A DNA stretch of 64,000 nt from Doryteuthis pealeii (taxonomy: Eukaryota > Mollusca > Cephalopoda > Myopsida > Loliginidae), in NCBI GenBank assembly GCA_023376005.1, contig CM042139.1, forward strand, positions 135,701,715 to 135,765,714, read 5' to 3'. The notes under the pieces are model-generated. The model was not told the origin of the DNA and ran no database searches. It saw nothing but the letters and a program-made list of their open reading frames with translations. Both the position numbers and the translations under genes were made by a program. Each line of letters begins with the position of its first letter. Positions within the stretch are counted from its first letter, which is position 1. This document shows positions 61,196-64,000 of the stretch, one piece after another.

Positions 61196-61351
61196 TATAT
61201 TGATTCTTATCATGGAAAAAATTGATACGCTAGGGTCACCACTTCATCAGTTCGAAAACAAGTATTATTATATTTTAAAGGACGTTGGATGATCTGAATT
61301 GAACCATCTCCATATTTTAAATATAATGTGCTCTAGACATTGATCACCTCG

Positions 61352-62017
61352 TCAGCTGTTAGATTGATAGCCGTGAGCTGTGTAGATATATGCGTTTGCT
61401 GATTGGCTCAACAGAGCCGTCGCAGACCGTGAGAAATTGCGGACCCAGAAGGAGTGATAATCAATTAGCCACGCGCAACACGCGAGGTAAACCTCTGAAT
61501 CGATGGGAGATGATGAAGAAACGAACACTGGATTATTAGCTAGAACTTTTCCTTCAAAATGCCCTGTTCTCCAAACGATAAGATGTATATCTATATCAGA
61601 GTTTTTCTCGTAATGTTGTATATTGATAAACCATTGTTTTTTTGGGGGGACGGTTAGTGTAGTTAGATTTTGAAATAAAAGTGGTTGAAATTTAGAATAC
61701 ATAGAGTTAGATGATTGATAGCTAATTACATACCGAATGGAACTGGAAATAATGGCAACAAAAGGGGTACTCCAACTTACCCAGAGCTCCCGAACAGGAA
61801 TATCCCACTGAATGCAGTTTTTTGACATATAAAACACTACGTAAGATACAGTGGTATTCCATTCCTCGAGCAATGATGGCGGTAGGCTAAAAGAGAAAAC
61901 GTAAATGATTGGTATATGGACGGCACTGATTCTACTTTCAATGAATTTCGACAGAGGAAGGTCACAGTAATTACAGAAGAGAAACAAGAGAATGACGAAC
62001 AAAGGATAGAACAACAA
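61352..62017 (-). other. 221-codon open frame, possible exon inside
   Basis: The longest open frame that is not a recognised transposon. It has no ATG at its 5' end; the first codons (LFYPLFVILLFLF) translate a pyrimidine-rich tract, so an apparent signal peptide is more likely an intron polypyrimidine tract. Within it, a strong acceptor (TTTTCTCTTTTAG, AG at 61,888-61,887) and a strong donor (CTCTGG|GTAAGT, GT at 61,780-61,779) bound a 106-bp segment, 61,781-61,886. That segment encodes PPSLLEEWNTTVSYVVFYMS and then a short Cys-containing stretch. No protein family assigned. Confidence 0.22.
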
Positions 62018-62042
62018 TAGTTTAGTTATTGGATATATTCAG

Positions 62043-62317
62043 GTATGTATTTACCAACCCCTCCACACAAGCAGGATGCGACACAAGGTCAATTTCAAGC
62101 AGAGTTTAACAGGTCTAACTTCACAGTTTCCTTTCTGCTTGGCTAGTTATCTCCGTTTGCCCTACAATTGACCGATAGCTGGAGGAAGAATAGTTGGATT
62201 CACACTTTTTCTAAGGGTATTAGCGCTATGTGAAATGCAACCAACCTCGTCCTGGATTTAAACTTGGGTCACCGTGTCCATTTCTAACGGCGGTAACCAT
62301 TACACAACGCGCTTCCA
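62043..62317 (-). mobile_element. SINE-A, full-length (reverse)
   Basis: Reverse complement: GCGCGTTGTGTAATGGTTAC (A box), CAAGTTTAAATCCAGG (B box), TTTCACATAGCGCTAATACC, CCTCCAGCTATCGG, CTGTTAAACTCTGC, and the end GGGGTTGGTAAATACATA. The best-preserved reverse copy. Confidence 0.85.
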
Positions 62318-62687
62318 TCTGGATAATATCTGGTAAGTTATATCTGAAGTTATGTTATGTTGATGGTGTCTTGTCCATTTTCAATCTGATGAATTCATCG
62401 TAGAGTAGATTTCCAATTTTTGACTTCATTTTATATTCCTTTGATGTTTCTGAATTTTAATGAGTTATTTTTTGGGGGATTTCAAAGTTGTCACTTATTA
62501 TTTTTTGAAAATCTGAGATGGCCCCTATATGATTAATAACGTTATGATTAAAATCAATAGAAAAGATGAAACACACGTTAATACTTAATAAATCACTGTT
62601 TGTCTGAAAAACTAAGAAATTGTGAATTAATATTTGTCTCCCAGAGATTAAGATCTAACTTATTTATTAATACATAGTAGATTTCTT
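62318..62687. other. Nothing recognised
   Basis: AT-rich spacer between two SINE-A copies of the same orientation. Confidence 0.4.
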
Positions 62688-62975
62688 AAATACCTTTTCG
62701 AACATTTCCAAGCAAGTAGGATGTGACACAAGGTCAACTTCTTAAACGGAGTTTAACAGGTTTAACAATGTTCCTTCTTTTAGACTAGTTGCTTAACCAA
62801 GGCTCAAGAGCCCAGTCTGTCCTGCTATTTACCCATAGCTGGAGCGAGAATAGTCCAATACACACCTTTACCAACGCTATTATTGCTATGTAAAATGCAA
62901 ACACCTTGTTCTGGATTTAAACTCGGTTCGTAGAGTCCATTTACTGCGAAGATAACCATTACACAGACCGCCTTC
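62688..62975 (-). mobile_element. SINE-A, full-length (reverse)
   Basis: Reverse complement: TGTGTAATGGTTATCTTCGC (A box), CGAGTTTAAATCCAG (B box), TTGCATTTTACATAGC, CCAGCTATGGGTAAATAGC, GGGCTCTTGAGCC and CACATCCTACTTGC. Confidence 0.83.
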
Positions 62976-64000
62976 GACTTGTCTATATGTTTCGGTGGAT
63001 TTATTTAGTAAGATTAATTCCCTTCGTTCTATGATTGGTCCTGAATTAATTATTCCTGATATATTCAATGAATGTTGCCTAACTAAAAAAATAGTTTCAT
63101 ATCTTTCTAGACCCATACATTTGTCTCATTATTTTTCTGATACACACTCAGTAAACATGTTTGGCAAAACTCATATTTCTGTGGTATCCAGTCCCTACTC
63201 CTTTGATTTGAATTCGTATGGTTATTTCCTATTAAAAGAAAATCAAAACTCAGATCCAAGGTCGTCATTTGGGAAATATTGACAACGTACATCATATCAT
63301 ACAAATTGAAAACAGTTTGAGATGTAGTTTTACAATAGTGACTTGGCATAAAGTGTCCTTCGGTGTGCGCTCTCTCTAAGGTAGTGTTTTGAAGAAGAAC
63401 AAAAAAACTATACTTAAAGTGGCAAGATGAGAAGATTTCACACGATATAACTTGGACATGGCTAAGGAGAGGAAAACTAAAGACAGAAATTTATTTTAAC
63501 TCTTTGCTCACTTTAAGCCTGCTCTCCCACCTGGAAATTTTTCTACGCATACCACATCCACGCAGAGTACAAAAATTGATGATTAGATCATTATAGTTGA
63601 ACAGAAGGATTCGGATTACAATAATAATAGGGCTTTATTTGAATAGAATGAGTTCCGAGGTGAATATAACTTAGAAATATCCCATCGTACAGGTTAAAAC
63701 ATACCAAGAACATTTGATACAATCGTGTGGGAAATTTGTCTGGAAAAGAGTTAATAGCGACACAAAATAAAACCTAAGAACTGATTATGTTAAAATAATT
63801 GATAATATTAAGTGTAAGTTTATGTGGTGACAGATATCAAAAGATCTTCCGCATAATAAGCAATGGCACAAAATATCATCAAAAGAATATAAGAATAGGT
63901 AAAAGTGGGCAAATATGAAAGAGATTTGACTATTCTGACAAATGAACTCTTCTAGAAAATGAGACTTTGCGATAAAAAATGGTCGCTAATTTCCGACCGG
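62976..64000. other. Nothing recognised
   Basis: A 95-codon plus-strand frame (62,995-63,282) contains SPYSFDLNSYGYFLL, faintly like the YSPDLxPxDxxLF segment of mariner transposases, but nothing else supports it. Confidence 0.3.

Noticed and set aside
61950..62017. Signal peptide at the start of the 221-codon frame
   Set aside because: The frame lacks an ATG, and the hydrophobic run is the translation of a pyrimidine-rich tract that fits an intron 3' end.
62995..63282. Mariner transposase fragment (SPYSFDLNSYGYFLL)
   Set aside because: Only one weak motif; no catalytic region or terminal repeats nearby.

Overview
This is eukaryotic, AT-rich, gene-poor DNA. It has no operons, no dense coding and no rRNA. 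It holds hundreds of bases of (TA)n, (TG)n, (CT)n and (AAT)n microsatellite, many tRNA-derived SINEs, decayed LINEs, foldback elements and one decayed multicopy gene. The repeat content (a tRNA-headed SINE with a shared 3' body, TA/CA arrays every 1-3 kb, a LINE tail ending in AAT arrays) points to a mollusc, most likely a cephalopod such as an octopus. That assignment rests on recalled repeat families, not on a search. I see no intact protein-coding gene; the window reads as intergenic or deep-intron sequence.

Layout. 0-5.3 kb: two minisatellites, a CCAAT-rich GC patch, a duplicated hairpin, a LINE-R 3' fragment, and a frameshifted 2.4 kb pseudogene of a multicopy invertebrate family (TGCDxxSAF motif, cysteine-rich tail). 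5.3-17 kb: microsatellites, SINE-A, a LINE-P fragment, repeat G, and the long element D/C mosaic at 10.5-14.2 kb. 17-25 kb: a foldback element with 71-bp inverted ends, an hAT-like MITE with an exact 8-bp target duplication and telomere-like CCCTAA tracts, and a LINE-Q tail. 25.6-28.8 kb: three head-to-tail copies of LINE-R, each starting at the AAT tail of the one before. 29-41 kb: SINEs, element C, two more LINE-R fragments, a 160-bp palindrome and a duplicated repeat (H). 41-52 kb: SINE-E, a 2 kb truncated LINE (LINE-K, reverse transcriptase plus C-terminal zinc fingers), LINE-P fragments, and two near-perfect palindromes of 266 and 222 bp flanked by TA arrays. 52-64 kb: more SINEs, a tiny mariner-like MITE, a nested palindrome joined through a TA array to SINE-E, and an open frame containing a plausible 106-bp exon.

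How the pieces relate. LINE-R copies appear to target AAT arrays, which they also extend. SINE-B and elements C/D share a LINE-like 3' end. Three loci (41.2-41.8, 51.7-52.0 and 60.0-61.2 kb) repeat the arrangement SINE-E end / TA array / inverted repeat, the best candidate here for an undescribed composite element. Weak gene-like signals (ETS/CRE sites with a Leu-rich small ORF at 45.9-46.2 kb, an NRF1 palindrome with an ATG and splice donor at 47.8 kb, an acceptor/donor-bounded exon at 61.8 kb) are low confidence and need transcript evidence.
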